The notes beneath the pieces were generated by a model. The model saw only the letters and a list, made by a program, of their open reading frames with translations, was not told where the DNA came from and ran no database searches. DNA of 64,000 nt from Microcebus murinus (taxonomy: Eukaryota > Chordata > Mammalia > Primates > Cheirogaleidae), in contig NC_134116.1 of the NCBI RefSeq assembly GCF_040939455.1, forward strand, positions 73,859,900-73,923,899, written 5' to 3'. Below, one piece after another: positions 12,160 to 22,370 of the stretch. Position numbers and translations under genes: made by a program. How positions within the stretch are numbered: position 1 is the first letter of the stretch; each line of letters opens with the position of its first letter.

Positions 12160-12352
12160 GGTCGCCACTCTAATGTCTATGTGTCCGTGTGGCCGTGGGC
12201 TCATGTCTGCCTCCTCTTCTAGTCTGGAATGTCCTTGAGGACAAGGCCACAGTGGGCTTCTGCTTACCATGCCATCCCTGCACCTACCCCAGACAGGAGG
12301 CACAGAAGGTGCTCAATGAATACTTACTGAATAAATGAACGAATGAATGCCC
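12160..12352 (+). mobile_element. L2 LINE 3' end
   Basis: TCTAGTCTGGAATGTCCTTG, AGGACAAGG, then GGAGGCACAGAAGGTGCTCA and AATACTTACTGAATAAATGA, ending in the GAATGAATG tail, match the last ~190 bp of L2 in order. The terminal GAATGAATG is the LINE tail, not an independent microsatellite. Confidence 0.85.
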
Positions 12353-13339
12353 AGCACACTAGGCCGGGGAATGCCCTGGAAGGCGGGAAACAGACCACAC
12401 ACTGCAGCTCATTCACCGCCTGGCTGCTGTTATTTCTCCTCTTCTTTGTGTCTGTTTGCCTAATTGTACCTTTTCTCATCTGACTGCCTGGCTGGGAATT
12501 CAGCTCTAGGGGGACTCAGAGCAAAGTCAGGCTGCTCGCTCCCACAGCGAGCTGCTGCTGACTCAGCCGCCCTGCCTGCTGCGGCTAAACACACTGATCA
12601 AAGTCCTGGGGAGACACATGCCGGAGCCTCCTCTCCCCGCGGATGCTCTCCGGCCTGTACGCCTGCCCTCCGCCTCAAGGTCCTTCCCCCCGTTTCCCAG
12701 GGGTGTAGGATTGCCCTGCCAGCCCTCAGTTAAGGGGCGACCCAGGAGGACAGAATGACCACCTGATCGTTCACGTTTGGTTTCTCAGGGTGGGGGAGGG
12801 GCGGGAGAGGGTGTGCTGGGCTCTGAGCACTGGGAAAGGCTCCTCTTTTTAGTAAACGACCTCTTTAAGTGAAAAAGTGCAGAAGGTGTCCCCATTTCTC
12901 AATCCCTTCACTTGCATTTCCACTCCTTAGTGTCATTTGTAGTCAGCCTCAGCCCACACCCATCAGATCCCCCCCAGCCCCCTGCCGCCCTCCTCCTCCC
13001 CACCCCTTTGTTCCTTCCCAGGTTCCAGTTCCTAAAGGCTGGTGGGCCTGGGGCTCAGGCCTCAGAGCTCCTCTCCCCACACATCCCCTCCTCCTACGGT
13101 GTCCCCAGGCAGCCTGACAGCTGGCCGGTGGCTGTGTGGAGCCCAGCCACCTCCCAGAACACAGACTGCCACACTGTGCCAGCGGGCCTAGGATGGCACA
13201 CCCGGCAGGGACCCTACTGCCTGGGGTTCACTCGCTTCTGAGATCAGGCTTCCGCCTCTGGCCCTCTCGGGCACTCTCGCTCAGTCTCTCTGATGGAAGC
13301 TGTGTCACCCTGTGAGTGCCCCGTGGAGAGGCCCACGTG
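12353..13339. other. Unique sequence
   Basis: No repeat or exon recognised. The 12390-12600 part, with CTGCTGTTATTTCTCC, CTAATTGTACC and repeated CTGCTG words, is non-repetitive and may be regulatory. 12950-13110 is a pyrimidine-rich CCCTCC stretch. Confidence 0.35.
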
Positions 13340-13531
13340 GCGGGGAACTGAGGGTGATCTCCAGCCCACAGCTAGGGAGGGCATGAGGCCCCTCCTCCAA
13401 CAGCCCAAGAGGAGCCCAATCCTGCCAATATCCACACGCGTGAGCACGGAAACCAATCCTCCCCAGAGGAACCTGCAGATGAGACCGCAGCTCCTAGCCC
13501 TGTGCTCGACCCTGAGCCAGGCAGACTAGAG

Positions 13532-13721
13532 CAGGCGTCCTCAAACTACGGCCCACGGGCCACATGCGGGCCGCCTAGCACATTTATCCTGCCCTCCGGG
13601 TGTTTTTGCCACCGCTGCCTGTCCCACTTAGCAGCCGACTCGTCCCGGGCCCACAGTGCGCACTCTCCAACGGTCTGAGGGGCAGTGAACTGGTCCTGTT
13701 TAAAAAGTTTGAGGACCCCTG
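13532..13721. mobile_element. Short non-autonomous hAT transposon with TIRs and 8-bp TSD
   Basis: The left end is CAGGCGTCCTCAAACTACGG and the right end is GTTTGAGGACCCCTG, whose reverse complement CAGGGGTCCTCAAAC matches the left end with one mismatch. Flanking octamers GACTAGAG (13524-13531) and GTCTAGAG (13722-13729) agree at 7 of 8 positions, the 8-bp duplication hAT transposases make. The element is 190 bp with no transposase, so it was mobilised in trans. It interrupts an older MLT-like LTR. The termini resemble Charlie/OposCharlie-type hAT elements from memory. Confidence 0.9.
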
Positions 13722-13928
13722 GTCTAGAGCTTCCTCTTGAGCAGGTGAGCTGAGAAGCTTGCTCCTGGGAGCTGCAGGCTTGGTCTGCGGGGAGGTCCCT
13801 AAAGAGACCCAACTCAGCCACACTCAGGCGCCTGCCCCACGGAAACTGTGAGATACTAAATGCTTTTTGTTTTAAGCCACTGAGCTCAGGAGTAGATCTG
13901 TTACACAGCAGTAGATAACGAATGTTGT
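13722..13928 (+). mobile_element. MLT1-like LTR, 3' part
   Basis: GGAAACTGTGAGATACTAAA, TTGTTTTAAGCCACTGAG, TCTGTTACACAGCAGTAGAT and AACGAATG follow the 3' end of MaLR MLT1 LTRs. The 5' part probably lies at about 13340-13531, on the other side of the hAT insertion, but is too diverged for me to place its start. Confidence 0.65.
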
Positions 13929-13929
13929 A

Positions 13930-16700
13930 TCTAGCTGCCCACTCTGCTGGGATGTCTGAACATCTCGCACTCAAGACTGCCAAACCCACTCTCCATTTTC
14001 TGTGCTCAGAGCAAAGGGAACAGAACATGCGAGAGATAAAGAACTCCAGAAGCGGGTAGAACCGCTGTGCACAGATAGTGCTGAGGGCACCTTGAGGGCC
14101 CAGGAGACCCTCAGAAAAGGAAGCAATGTTGGCCGAGGCCCGCTGGGGCGGATCCCAGCCCGGGGGCAAGTGCAGCCACTCCTCCTGTTGGTCTTCCTGC
14201 CACATTCTGTGTGTTGGTTGAAGTGGTTCACCGTGAGGGTGCCTGCACGACACTGTCCCCGGGACATGCAGACAGCCTGCGCCCTGAAAGGACAGTCACC
14301 ACCACCGCACAGAAGGCTGCAGAAGCTCAACGCCAGTTACGTGTCATTCTGATGCTAGAACTCAGGCACGCCGTTTAAACACGTTTTATTTAGATGAGAA
14401 ACTGCCGAAGCCCTGACGGTGTTAGGCAAGCTTTCAGCTGCCCGCTCAGGCGAGCCACTGTGGAATTTATTCCGGGTCTCCCTCCATACACACGGCAAAC
14501 CTTGAGCTCACCCTCAGCACCCCTGCATCCCAGGCAGACCCTGGGGGAGGGTCCCGAATCTGAACATTGAGAGATAGGCTCCTTCTGTTTCGAGTGTTCA
14601 TAACACCTTCTATGGAGACTGCGTGCGAGGTGAAGCATGTTCTTGCACACAGCGTTAGGTCACTTGAGGGCACGCAACCTGCGGAAGAAATAGAAAGTCT
14701 GACCTCACGCCCACTTGAAGTGGAAGCTGAGGCTCCGTGCAAAGTCAAGGTCACGGGGCTGGCGCATCCCGGAACTCACGCGAATCCGGCTTCCTGGTCC
14801 GCTTGTTCCTTTGCAGCGGGGGCCGTGCTTGCCCGTGAGATGCTCCCACCCCCGGGCTGGGGTTCGCCCAGCACGTCTGGGGAACAGGCCCACAACCCCG
14901 ACCGCAGTCGCCAAGGCACTGAGAACCTTTGGGAGGAAGCCCACCGTGGGAGGAGAGGAACAGGTCCGCGTGGCTCCGTGCCAGAGGGAGGCGAGCTCCT
15001 CCCCGTGGCCTGGCGGTGGACACCAGATCTGTCCCCTGGCCAGTGTCTCGGGGGACTGATTGTTCGGCCAAACACCCTGGAAGACACGAGCATGCACAGA
15101 GCAGGGTCCTGGAGCCCCCGAGAGGCGTAAGGCGAAAGGGCCCTGGGGAAGTCCTGCTTCAGGGCAGAGCCTTGGGCGGCTTGGGCACGCCGCCAGCTCC
15201 AGGGGCTCAGGTGTGGGGCCAGGACTGGCGGAGGGGGAGGTGGCACCTGTGTGAGGGTGTGGCACCCAGAGGCACCGCGGCAGTCCCTGGGCTCGGCTGT
15301 GGACCCCACACACTCTCGCCAGGACACGCATCCTGTGGTTTTACAGGTCCTTGCAAGAGTCGGTGGATTCCACGGGGGACCCACCAACTATGCTGAGTTT
15401 GGGGTCTGGTTTGGGGTGCAGGGAAAGGGAGGCGGCACCCACAGGAAGGGGTGGGAGGAGGGAGAAGAGAGTGAAGCTTCCAGGGCTTTGCACAAACGCA
15501 GCATGGACTTTGGACATCCAAGCTGTGGAGGGGGAGGTTTGAAACAATCCTAGCTTAATCCAGGAACCCCTCCCCATGACAACCAATTACCCTGGTAATG
15601 AAATTAAGACCTGGAGGGTTTCCAGACATGTCCAGATCTCCTAATCCCAAGCCAGGATTGCTGCTACGCTATTGTGATTTTACATGTCAGGCTGGATCGC
15701 TCAGCCCTGTGGGAATTCCCCAGCGATCTCGGGGGACAGCTGACGTTCACGGGATAAACACCCGGCTCCCTCCACCCCTTTCTGGCCCAGCTCGCTTTAC
15801 CCTAGATGCCAGTTCCTGCCTGTCCCGAGGACGTTTACTGAGCCTAAAGGAATGCTCATTTTCTAAAGGTTTGCTCTCGTTACACGTGAAATGACAAGTC
15901 TTTGCAAATCCGTCCCCAGTTCATCGATTCTGACAGCACGCTCCAAGGTGCAAGGAGTGAGCGTGGGTTTCCTGTGAGGAGACCACCCAGGAGCCGCAGC
16001 GATGTTCTCTGGCTGTGCCCTCCTGGCCACCAAGGGAAGGCTCTGGTCATTGCACTGATAGCAGGCAGTGGGTTGCTCATTCATTCACTGGCAGCTAACC
16101 CAACGGCTGAGATCTGAGCTCTAGATCTGCAATGATTCCAGGTCAAAGGGCTATTGGCTTCTTTGTAGGACCCCTCAAAAATGGAGGATGGAGATAAGTT
16201 CAAATTATCCTGCAAAGTGAAAAAGTTCAGCACCACCATTCACGACTTCCTCACAGTTGGTGAAATGGACTGTGTGCAGGGCACTGAGCTGCATGCCTGG
16301 AATCCACCGGCGGCAAGATCACACATCATGGCCCCTCCCTCTGCGGGAGACAGACCAGTAAGCGGTCAGGCAGAAGTGCCCAGCAGCCGTGTCCAGGAAG
16401 CCCAGCAGCCGGCTGCTCACTCAGGGCCAGGAAGCCCAGGCTGGCCAGAATGCACAGGATTAGCGTGGGCGAGAAATGCCGAGGGTGCCAGCACGGTGGC
16501 AGGCCGGCAATTGGTTTGTTAGCAATGTCAAGGTTGCGAGGAACTGGTTCTCTGAGAATCAAGCGTTGCGCTTCAACCCGGGCTCCCAGGAACCCTTCAG
16601 CAAATCACTGCAGAGCTGACAAGTGCTTCAGCATTCATTTCTCCAGAACTCCTGGCTGCGAGGAGTTCTTTTATTTCAGCTACTCTGGTGAGGCCGGGCA
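13930..16700. other. GC-rich unique sequence
   Basis: No repeats recognised. From 14700 to 15550 the DNA is GC-rich and many frames of 60-208 codons overlap on both strands, a sign of composition and not of coding. 15590-16150 is more balanced and non-repetitive. I see no exon with convincing flanking splice signals plus a recognisable protein. Confidence 0.4.
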
Positions 16701-16704
16701 TTGC

Positions 16705-16844
16705 AGCATTGAAAAGCACAGATTTTGGAAACAGATGCAGCTCTGCCTCTTCTTAGCTGTGTGACTTTGGGCACATTCCCTAACATCTCTGAGACTCAAA
16801 GGCCCCAACTGCAGAACAGAGATAATCATAGAATGGTTAGAAGA
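16705..16844 (-). mobile_element. MIR SINE, part 1 of a split copy
   Basis: On the + strand it reads as reverse-complement MIR: CAGATTTTGGAAACAGATGC, CTCTGCCTCTTCTTAGCTGT, GTGACTTTGGGCACATTCCC, AACATCTCTGAGACTCAAAG, then GCAGAACAGAGATAATCATA. The remainder resumes at 17284 after a solo LTR. Confidence 0.9.
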
Positions 16845-17283
16845 TGTATCAGTCAGGGCTCTCTGAAAAAACAGAACCAGCAGGAGGGGTGTGTGTGTGT
16901 GTCTGTGTGTGTCTGTGTGTGCCCTTCTTATACATATTATGAGATTTGTTTTAAGGAATTGGCTCACATGATTATGGGGACTGGCAAGCCTGCTGTCTGT
17001 GGAGCAGGCCGGCAGGCTGGAAACTCAGACAGGAGTTGATATTGCAGTCTTGCGGCAGAATTTCTTCTTCTCCGTGAAATGTCAGCTTTTGCTCATAAGA
17101 CCCTTTGACTGCTGGGTGAGGCCACCCACATTATGGAGGGTGATCTCCTTTACTTCAAATCAACTGACAGTAGACGTTAACCACATCTACAAACCACATG
17201 TTCACAGCAACACCTAGATTAGTGTTGGATTCAATAACTGGGTTATAGCCTGGCCACGTTGACACATAAAACTGACCATCACA
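16845..17283 (+). mobile_element. Solo LTR inserted in a MIR
   Basis: The element starts TGTATCAGTCAGGGCTCTCT and ends GTTGACACATAAAACTGACC..CATCACA, giving TG..CA termini over 439 bp. Inside are GGAATTGGCTCACATGATTA, GAGGCCACCCACATTATGGA and GTAGACGTTAACCACATC, all words of a familiar mammalian endogenous-retrovirus LTR class whose exact name I cannot settle. Flanks GAAGA and GAGGA are a plausible 5-bp target duplication (4 of 5). A GTGTGT run (16888-16920) lies inside. No viral gene is present. Confidence 0.75.
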
Positions 17284-17372
17284 GAGGAATTAAAATGAGG
17301 CAAGGTAAGCAAAACACAGCCCAGTCCCTGGCACAGACAGTGCTCAATATATTGAATGCATTCTTCTGTTTA
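17284..17372 (-). mobile_element. MIR SINE, part 2 of a split copy
   Basis: GAGGAATTAAAATGAGGCAA and CCCTGGCACAGACAGTGCTC followed by AATATATTGAATG continue the reverse-complement MIR that breaks off at 16844, showing that the LTR landed inside it. Confidence 0.8.
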
Positions 17373-17394
17373 ATTTATTCTAAACTATTTGCAG

Positions 17395-17486
17395 GCCAGG
17401 AGATGGGGCTACTCAGGAGGCTGAGGCCAGCCTGTACCACAAAGCAGGCCTCCATCTCCTAGGAAACAAACAAACAAACAAAAAAG
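17395..17486 (+). mobile_element. Short Alu-derived scrap with A-rich tail
   Basis: GGGGCTACTCAGGAGGCTGA, then GGCCAGCCTG, resemble rearranged Alu words, followed by an AAACAAACAAACAAACAAAA tail at 17462-17485. Too short to type. Confidence 0.4.
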
Positions 17487-18435
17487 CACTTGCTATGGAT
17501 GGTCAAAGCACATCTAATCGCTCATGGTGTGAGCAAGATTGACAACATGCCCACACCCAGCCTAGCTGAGGTCCCAGCTCCCTATACCTGGTCCCCTTTG
17601 AGCTGGCCACTGACCACTTGTGTGGTCCAAAAGCCTTCTATCTGGCCCAGAGGGAGGATATCTCTTCATCACACACTTTGGTATACTCATGGGACACAAT
17701 TCTTCAATTCTCTTAAAGGTCATTGATTCCAATCTCTTCCTGTCTAGTGAAATTCTTTTTCTCCTTCTATTTTCAATGCTACAAAAACTTCTAGCTGATG
17801 GAGGAGAGGTAGGGACCAGAGAAACTGTGGGGTGTAAAATCAGATGTATAATTAAAGCTATTTTACTTACGGATTTGCTTTTCATAGATGGTCTACTTTG
17901 AGGTAGACCAGTGCCATATCGTTAAGAAAAGATAAGCATCTAAAACAGTAGGCATGACCATGGCGGCTACAAGTCCTTTTCCTGGAATTTCTTCCCTTCT
18001 CTATGTTTCCATCGAGAACTCAAAGATGTTCTTGGGGAACAAATGATGTCTGTGCTTATTCCATATTGTTCCTGCAGGGCTGAGATCAGATACCAGTCAT
18101 CGCTGTGAGAATGTTTGCACCAGACAAAGGATGGAGACGCAGGCTAAAGCAGCCGCCTCTCAGAGCCAGAGCAAAGAGGGGAGAGAGTGTGGTAGCCACT
18201 CTCTGCTGCTTCAAGTTGCTACTTGAAAAGTGGCACCTGTCCCTTTTGCTCCCATCTCATTGGGCTGAGCAAGCCACAGGGCCACTCCTGAGAACAACAG
18301 GGTGAAAATGCATAATCCTCCAGCCGGGGAAGGCATTGCACGCAGAAGAACACAACGATCTGCTGAGAGTCATTGAAAAACACGGCCCCTTAGAGTAAAG
18401 TCCTCTGCGTTCCTCCAGGTGGTCACATATGGAAA
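17487..18435. other. Unique sequence
   Basis: No gene or repeat recognised. Short open frames here overlap each other on both strands and match nothing I know. Confidence 0.35.
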
Positions 18436-18575
18436 AGGAAGAATTTCCTTCTTTTTCAGGGATGAGTAATATTCTGCTGTGTGTATATACCACGTTTTCT
18501 TTATCCACACGTCTGTCAGCGGATGTATCAGGTGGTTTCCTAATCTTGACTATTGTGAACAATACTTCTATGAAC
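18436..18575 (-). mobile_element. L1 LINE, inverted 5' segment (outer part)
   Basis: Reads on the + strand as reverse-complement L1 ORF2 3' region: GGGATGAGTAATATTCTGCT, GTATATACCACGTTTTCTTT, ATCCACACGTCTGTCAGCGG, CTTGACTATTGTGAACAATA. It is interrupted by an MST-type LTR and resumes at 19001. Confidence 0.88.
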
Positions 18576-18581
18576 ACGTGG

Positions 18582-18994
18582 TGTGGTTTGGATGTTTGGC
18601 CCCTCCAAATCTCACACTGAAATGTGATGCCCAGTGTTGAATGTGAGGCCAGGTGGGAGGTGTCTGGGTCATGAAGGTGGGTCCCTCATGAACGGCTCGG
18701 TGCCCTCCCCGCGCTAGTGAGTTCTCGCTTTATTAGTTCACGTGAGAGCTGGTTGTTGTAGAAGAGCCTGGCACCGCCCCCTCCCTCTCTCGTTCCCTCT
18801 CTCGCCATGTGACACCCCTGCTCCCCCTTCTCCTTCCACCTTGATTGGCAGCTCCCTGAAGCCCCCACCAGAAGCAGATGCTCACGCGATCCTTCCTGTG
18901 CAGCCTGCAGAGCCCTGAACCCTATAACTTCTTTTCTTTATAAATTCCCCGGCCACAGGTATGCTTCTATAGCAGCACAAAACGGACTCACACA
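18582..18994 (+). mobile_element. MST/THE1-type MaLR solo LTR
   Basis: Starts TGTGGTTTGGATGTTTGGCC and ends ACGGACTCACACA. Internal words CCCTCCAAATCTCACACTGA, GGTGGGAGGTGTCTGGGTCA, GTGAGTTCTCGCTTTATTAG, CTTTATAAATTCCCCGGCCA and AGCAGCACAAAACGGACT follow the MaLR LTR consensus. Flanking hexamers ACGTGG (18576-18581) and ACATGG (18995-19000) form the target duplication with one change. It landed in an L1. No internal retroviral region remains. Confidence 0.92.
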
Positions 18995-19000
18995 ACATGG

Positions 19001-19367
19001 GTGCGCAAGTATCTCTTCGAGATCCTGATTTCAGTTCTTTTGGATATATGCCCAGAAGTAGTATTGCTGGACATATGGCAATTCTATTTTTAATTTTTTG
19101 AGGAAGTGCCACGCTGTTTTCCTTGGCGGCCGTACCATTTTGCTTTCTTACCAACAGTGCACAAGGGTTCCAATTGCTCCACATCCTCGACAACACTCGT
19201 TACCTTTTTTTAAAAAAAATCATAGCCATTCTAACAGGTGTGCGGTGATAGCTCATTGTGGCTTTGATTTGCATTTCCCTGATGATTAGTGCTGTTGATT
19301 ATTTTTCCATGTACCTGTTGGCCATTTGTGTGTCTTCTTTGGAGAAATGTCTATTCAAGTTTTTTGA
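19001..19367 (-). mobile_element. L1 LINE, inverted 5' segment (inner part)
   Basis: Reverse-complement L1 ORF2 sequence: TTTTGGATATATGCCCAGAA, GTAGTATTGCTGGACATATG, TAACAGGTGTGCGGTGATAG, GCTTTGATTTGCATTTCCCT, CATTTGTGTGTCTTCTTTGG. It directly abuts an L1 3' end in the opposite orientation. Confidence 0.9.
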
Positions 19368-19622
19368 CAAATACTACATGATTCCACTTACATGAGGCAT
19401 CTAAAATTGTCAAAATCATAGAAACAGAGAGCAGAAGGGTGCGTACTAAGGGCTGGGCATGGAAACAGGGAGTTGATGTTCAACCGGTATTAATATGAAG
19501 TCTCGATTGTGCAATATGAATAAATTCTAGAGATCTTCTGTACAACATCATGCCTATAGTTAACCATACCGTACTGTGCACTTAAAATTTGTTAATTGTT
19601 CTTACTACAATAAATAAATAGA
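19368..19622 (+). mobile_element. L1 LINE 3' UTR (L1M type), sense segment
   Basis: ATACTACATGATTCCACTTA, GAGGCATCTAAAATTGTCAA, ATCATAGAAACAGAGAGCAG, TTCTAGAGATCTTCTGTACA, CATGCCTATAGTTAACCATA and CTTACTACAATAAATAAATA match the 3' UTR of old L1M elements. In L1 this starts near where the inverted segment ends, so the two parts look like one element with a 5' inversion. Confidence 0.88.
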
Positions 19623-20188
19623 AAAAGACAGCCCCTTTCGCTGGACACTATGGCTAGAATGTTGTGTGTGACGCCCCCCAAGAGTAATAAAGGCAGGAAA
19701 AAACCCTACACATGTTCTACAGGGAAATTTTATGCCAGAATGCTGTCCTGATATCTATCCACTTCCGATGTGACATGGACAAAAAGACACAAGGAAGGTG
19801 ATTCTCCAAAGCTAGAATCAAACATGAATATGATCCAATTGGTGTCAGGGAAGCCTAATCATCATTAATTAGCAGTTTTTAGAACATGCAGTCAGGGATG
19901 CTTGAGAGCACAAGTGACCACCAAGGGGACGGAAAGCATTTAGGAAAGGCATTAGTGTGGGGACATGCCTGTCGGTGGGAAGCCAGGGAATGTCATTTCT
20001 CAGGAAGTCCAAGGGCTGCCCTGACAACAGTCTGGTCCTCACTCACCTGAGCATCCCAGCTAAGCAGCTGCAACTCAGGTTTGGTCTGGAGGTTGGACCC
20101 CAGGGCTCAACAAAGCAATGAAACCAGAGACAAGGTGAAAACAGGCTCAGTATGCAAGACCAAGGCAGCTGGGCCTGATGACCCAGCT
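19623..20188. other. Unique or unrecognised sequence
   Basis: Nothing recognised. CATCATTAATTAGCAG near 19859 is AT-rich and might be regulatory. Confidence 0.3.
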
Positions 20189-20354
20189 GTACCTTGTCTG
20201 ATTTTTTTTTTCTTTTTCTTTTCTCGTAGAGACGGGGTCTCACTCTTGCTCAGGCTGGTGTTGAACTCCTGACTTCAAGCAATCCTCCCACCTTGGCCTC
20301 CCAGAGTGCTAGGATTACAGGCATTGGCCACCGTGCCCAGCTAAGTACCTTGTC
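20189..20354 (-). mobile_element. Free left Alu monomer (FLAM-like) with TSD
   Basis: Reverse orientation: a T/C-rich tail at 20201-20224, then AGACGGGGTCTCACTCTTGC, CTCAGGCTGGTGTTGAACTC, CTTGGCCTCCCAGAGTGCTA, GGATTACAGGCATTGGCC. Only a left monomer is present (20199-20344). The direct repeat GTACCTTGTC at 20189-20198 and 20345-20354 marks the insertion. The AGAGTGCTAGG word is of the lemur Alu type. Confidence 0.9.
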
Positions 20355-20579
20355 ATTCATCTTCCTATACACAGTCTCTGCTCTGGATTTCCACATTCTG
20401 CTTCAGCACAGCTCCAGGACTCTCGACAGCCGACCCAGCACACACCACAGAAGTGTGTCATAAGTAGAAAGCTTTTACTTTTAAATAAAAGCATGCAGAT
20501 TCAATTTGCATAGAAGTCATTGAACCCCTTCTGGGATGGCCAAGGACCTGCCAGTTGGCTTTTTGTTGGAGGGGGGAGG
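20355..20579. other. Unique sequence
   Basis: No feature recognised between the Alu monomer and the MLT1-type LTR. Confidence 0.3.
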
Positions 20580-20948
20580 TGCTGTGGTCTGAATGTGTTC
20601 CCCTAAAATTCATATGTCGAAACTTGATCCCCGACGTGATAGTATTCAGAGCTGAGGCCTTTAGGAGGTGATTACAGGTCAGGAAGGCTCTGCCCTCATG
20701 AGTGGGATTGGAGCCCTCATAAAAGGACTTGAACTTGAGTTTGTTTCTCCCTTTTTGTGTCCCTTCCATCACATGAGGACATATAAAGGTGCCACCCATG
20801 AGAAACGGCCTTCACCAGACACCAAATCTGCCGGCACCTTGATCTTGGACTTCTCAGGCTCCAGAATTGTGAGAAATAAATTTCTGTTATTTATAAATTA
20901 CCCAGTCTAAGGTATTTTGTTATAGCCACTCCAAAATATACCAAGACA
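20580..20948 (+). mobile_element. MLT1/MST-type MaLR LTR
   Basis: Starts TGCTGTGGTCTGAATGTG and ends TATACCAAGACA. Internal words CCCTAAAATTCATATGTCGA, GCCTTTAGGAGGTGATTACA, CTCATGAGTGGGATTGGAGC, GCCTTCACCAGACACCAAAT, CTGCCGGCACCTTGATCTTG, GAATTGTGAGAAATAAATTT and ATAAATTACCCAGTCTAAGG match the MaLR LTR in order over ~370 bp. Flanks GGAGG and GGAGA are a possible 5-bp duplication. No internal viral sequence. Confidence 0.92.
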
Positions 20949-21024
20949 GGAGATATTTATGCTGTTATTATTTTTTTTGTTTTGAGGGGGCTTGATCCAG
21001 ACAGCAAGACCAACATAACAATAT

Positions 21025-21465
21025 CACTGTGCGTGGCAAGTATTTATCGTCTCTTCTCGGAGCTGAGGATACAGCAGTGAACAGAGACGAGCTTGAGTGA
21101 CCTCATCAAGAGCACTTTCTGGCCGGGAAAGACTGGAAAAACCAAAATAAGTATGACATGTGAGATGTTAGAAAGTTGTATTCTATGGGCAAAATAAAAC
21201 AGAGAATGGAGATTGAGAGTGTTGCTGGGGGGTGGGGGCTTCAATTTTAAGAACCGACGTCAGGCAACCCTTTGCTGAGAGGGTGGCATTAGAGGCAAGT
21301 CCTAGAGGAAGTGAGTGAGTAACTGGAGAAAGAACGTCCCAGAGAGAAACAGGATGTGCAAAGGCCCTGGGGCAGAGCTTGCCTGTCGTGTTGAGATACA
21401 AGGAGGCCATGCGGGTGGGTGGGTGGTTTGGCAAGGGCAGAAGGTGGAGGTAAGGGATGCAGATA
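21025..21465 (-). mobile_element. L2 LINE, part 1 of a split copy
   Basis: Reverse-complement L2 3' region: GAGGATACAGCAGTGAACAG, TGACATGTGAGATGTTAGAA, GTTGCTGGGGGGTGGGGGCT, TGTGCAAAGGCCCTGGGGCA, then CGTGTTGAGATACAAGGAGG. Interrupted at about 21470 by a MER5-like element and continued at 21655. Confidence 0.82.
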
Positions 21466-21479
21466 AAAAAAGCAGAGTC

Positions 21480-21645
21480 CGGCTATTCAGTATGGCGGTC
21501 TGGAACAAGCAGCACAGCAGCCTCTGAGAGCTTGATAGAAATGCAGAGCCTTGGGTCCCGCCCCAGACCCACCAAGTCAGAGCTGCACCCTCATGAGTCC
21601 CCTGGCAGCTTGTGCACCTGTAAAGTTCGAGACTCGCTGCTGTAG
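21480..21645. mobile_element. MER5A-like hAT fragment inside L2
   Basis: AGCTTGATAGAAATGCAGAG, CCTTGGGTCCCGCCCCAGAC, CCACCAAGTCAGAGCTGCAC, then AGCTTGTGCACCTGTAAAG follow MER5-type non-autonomous hAT-Charlie elements (GAAATGCAGATTC..GGGCCCCACCCCAGACC..TGAATCAG). L2 sequence flanks it on both sides, so it inserted into the LINE. Confidence 0.7.
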
Positions 21646-21654
21646 GGCCTGAGC

Positions 21655-21975
21655 CCACTGTTAGGCCTTTGCCATTTACTCTGGGCGACAAGGTGGGATA
21701 TACCCCTGGAGCTTCCAAACATTGGCGTAACACGATCTGAATTACACTTTAACAAGGTCACCCTTTGCTGAGGGGCACAGGAATGGAACCGGGAGCCAGG
21801 TGGAAGTCTCAGTCGCCTTGTGTAGGGTGACAACAAACCCAGGCTGGGAGGAGGCGGTGAGAGGCCATCAGGTTGGGGTACACGGGAAGGCAGAGCTGAC
21901 AGGACTTGCCGATGGGCTGGAGTGGGGCGTGAGAAAACAGGATCCAAGGACGGCTCCAGGGTTTCAGGGCTGACT
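21655..21975 (-). mobile_element. L2 LINE, part 2 of a split copy
   Basis: GTAACACGATCTGAATTACA, CTTTAACAAGGTCACCC, CAGAGCTGACAGGACTTGCC, GATGGGCTGGAGTGGGGCGT and GGCTCCAGGGTTTCAGG continue the reverse-complement L2 of 21025-21465 in consensus order. Confidence 0.75.
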
Positions 21976-21984
21976 ACGTGAGCT

Positions 21985-22145
21985 GGACATTCGCCACGTG
22001 CCAGGCTCAGGACTTTCCCGCCATCATCTCGTTTAGTCCTTGCAGCGATCCTCTGGGATCCACTGTTGTTACTCCCAGAGATGCTAAGTCACACAGCCAG
22101 GCTGAGCCAAGTCACAGACCCGAGTGTGCTGCCTCCAAGCCTGAG
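21985..22145 (+). mobile_element. MIR SINE
   Basis: CACGTGCCAGGCTCAGGACT, CATCTCGTTTAGTCCTTGCA, GCGATCCTCTGGGATCCACT and AAGTCACACAGCCAG match MIR in order; the 3' part is eroded. Confidence 0.75.
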
Positions 22146-22224
22146 CTCCCCCGAGGCTCAGAGCTCAGGTCCCTTCTGCCGCCCCGAGCCAGGCACCACT
22201 CTGAAGTGACCAAGAATGTGAGCA

Positions 22225-22370
22225 GCAGAGCTGACCACGGCTCCATGCTATACCACCTGTGTGGTCCTGGGCAAGTTATCGACCTCTGTGAGCCTCAGTT
22301 TTTCATCTGTAAAACGAATCTGACAATACTTTTTAGGGTTCTTGTAGGATTAGGTAAAACACTAAAACCG
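22225..22370 (-). mobile_element. MIR SINE
   Basis: Reverse-complement MIR: ACCACCTGTGTGGTCCTGGG, CAAGTTATCGACCTCTGTGA, GCCTCAGTTTTTCATCTGTA, AAACGAATCTGACAATAC, then TAGGATTAGGTAAAACACTA. It lies opposite in orientation to the MIR 80 bp upstream. Confidence 0.85.
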
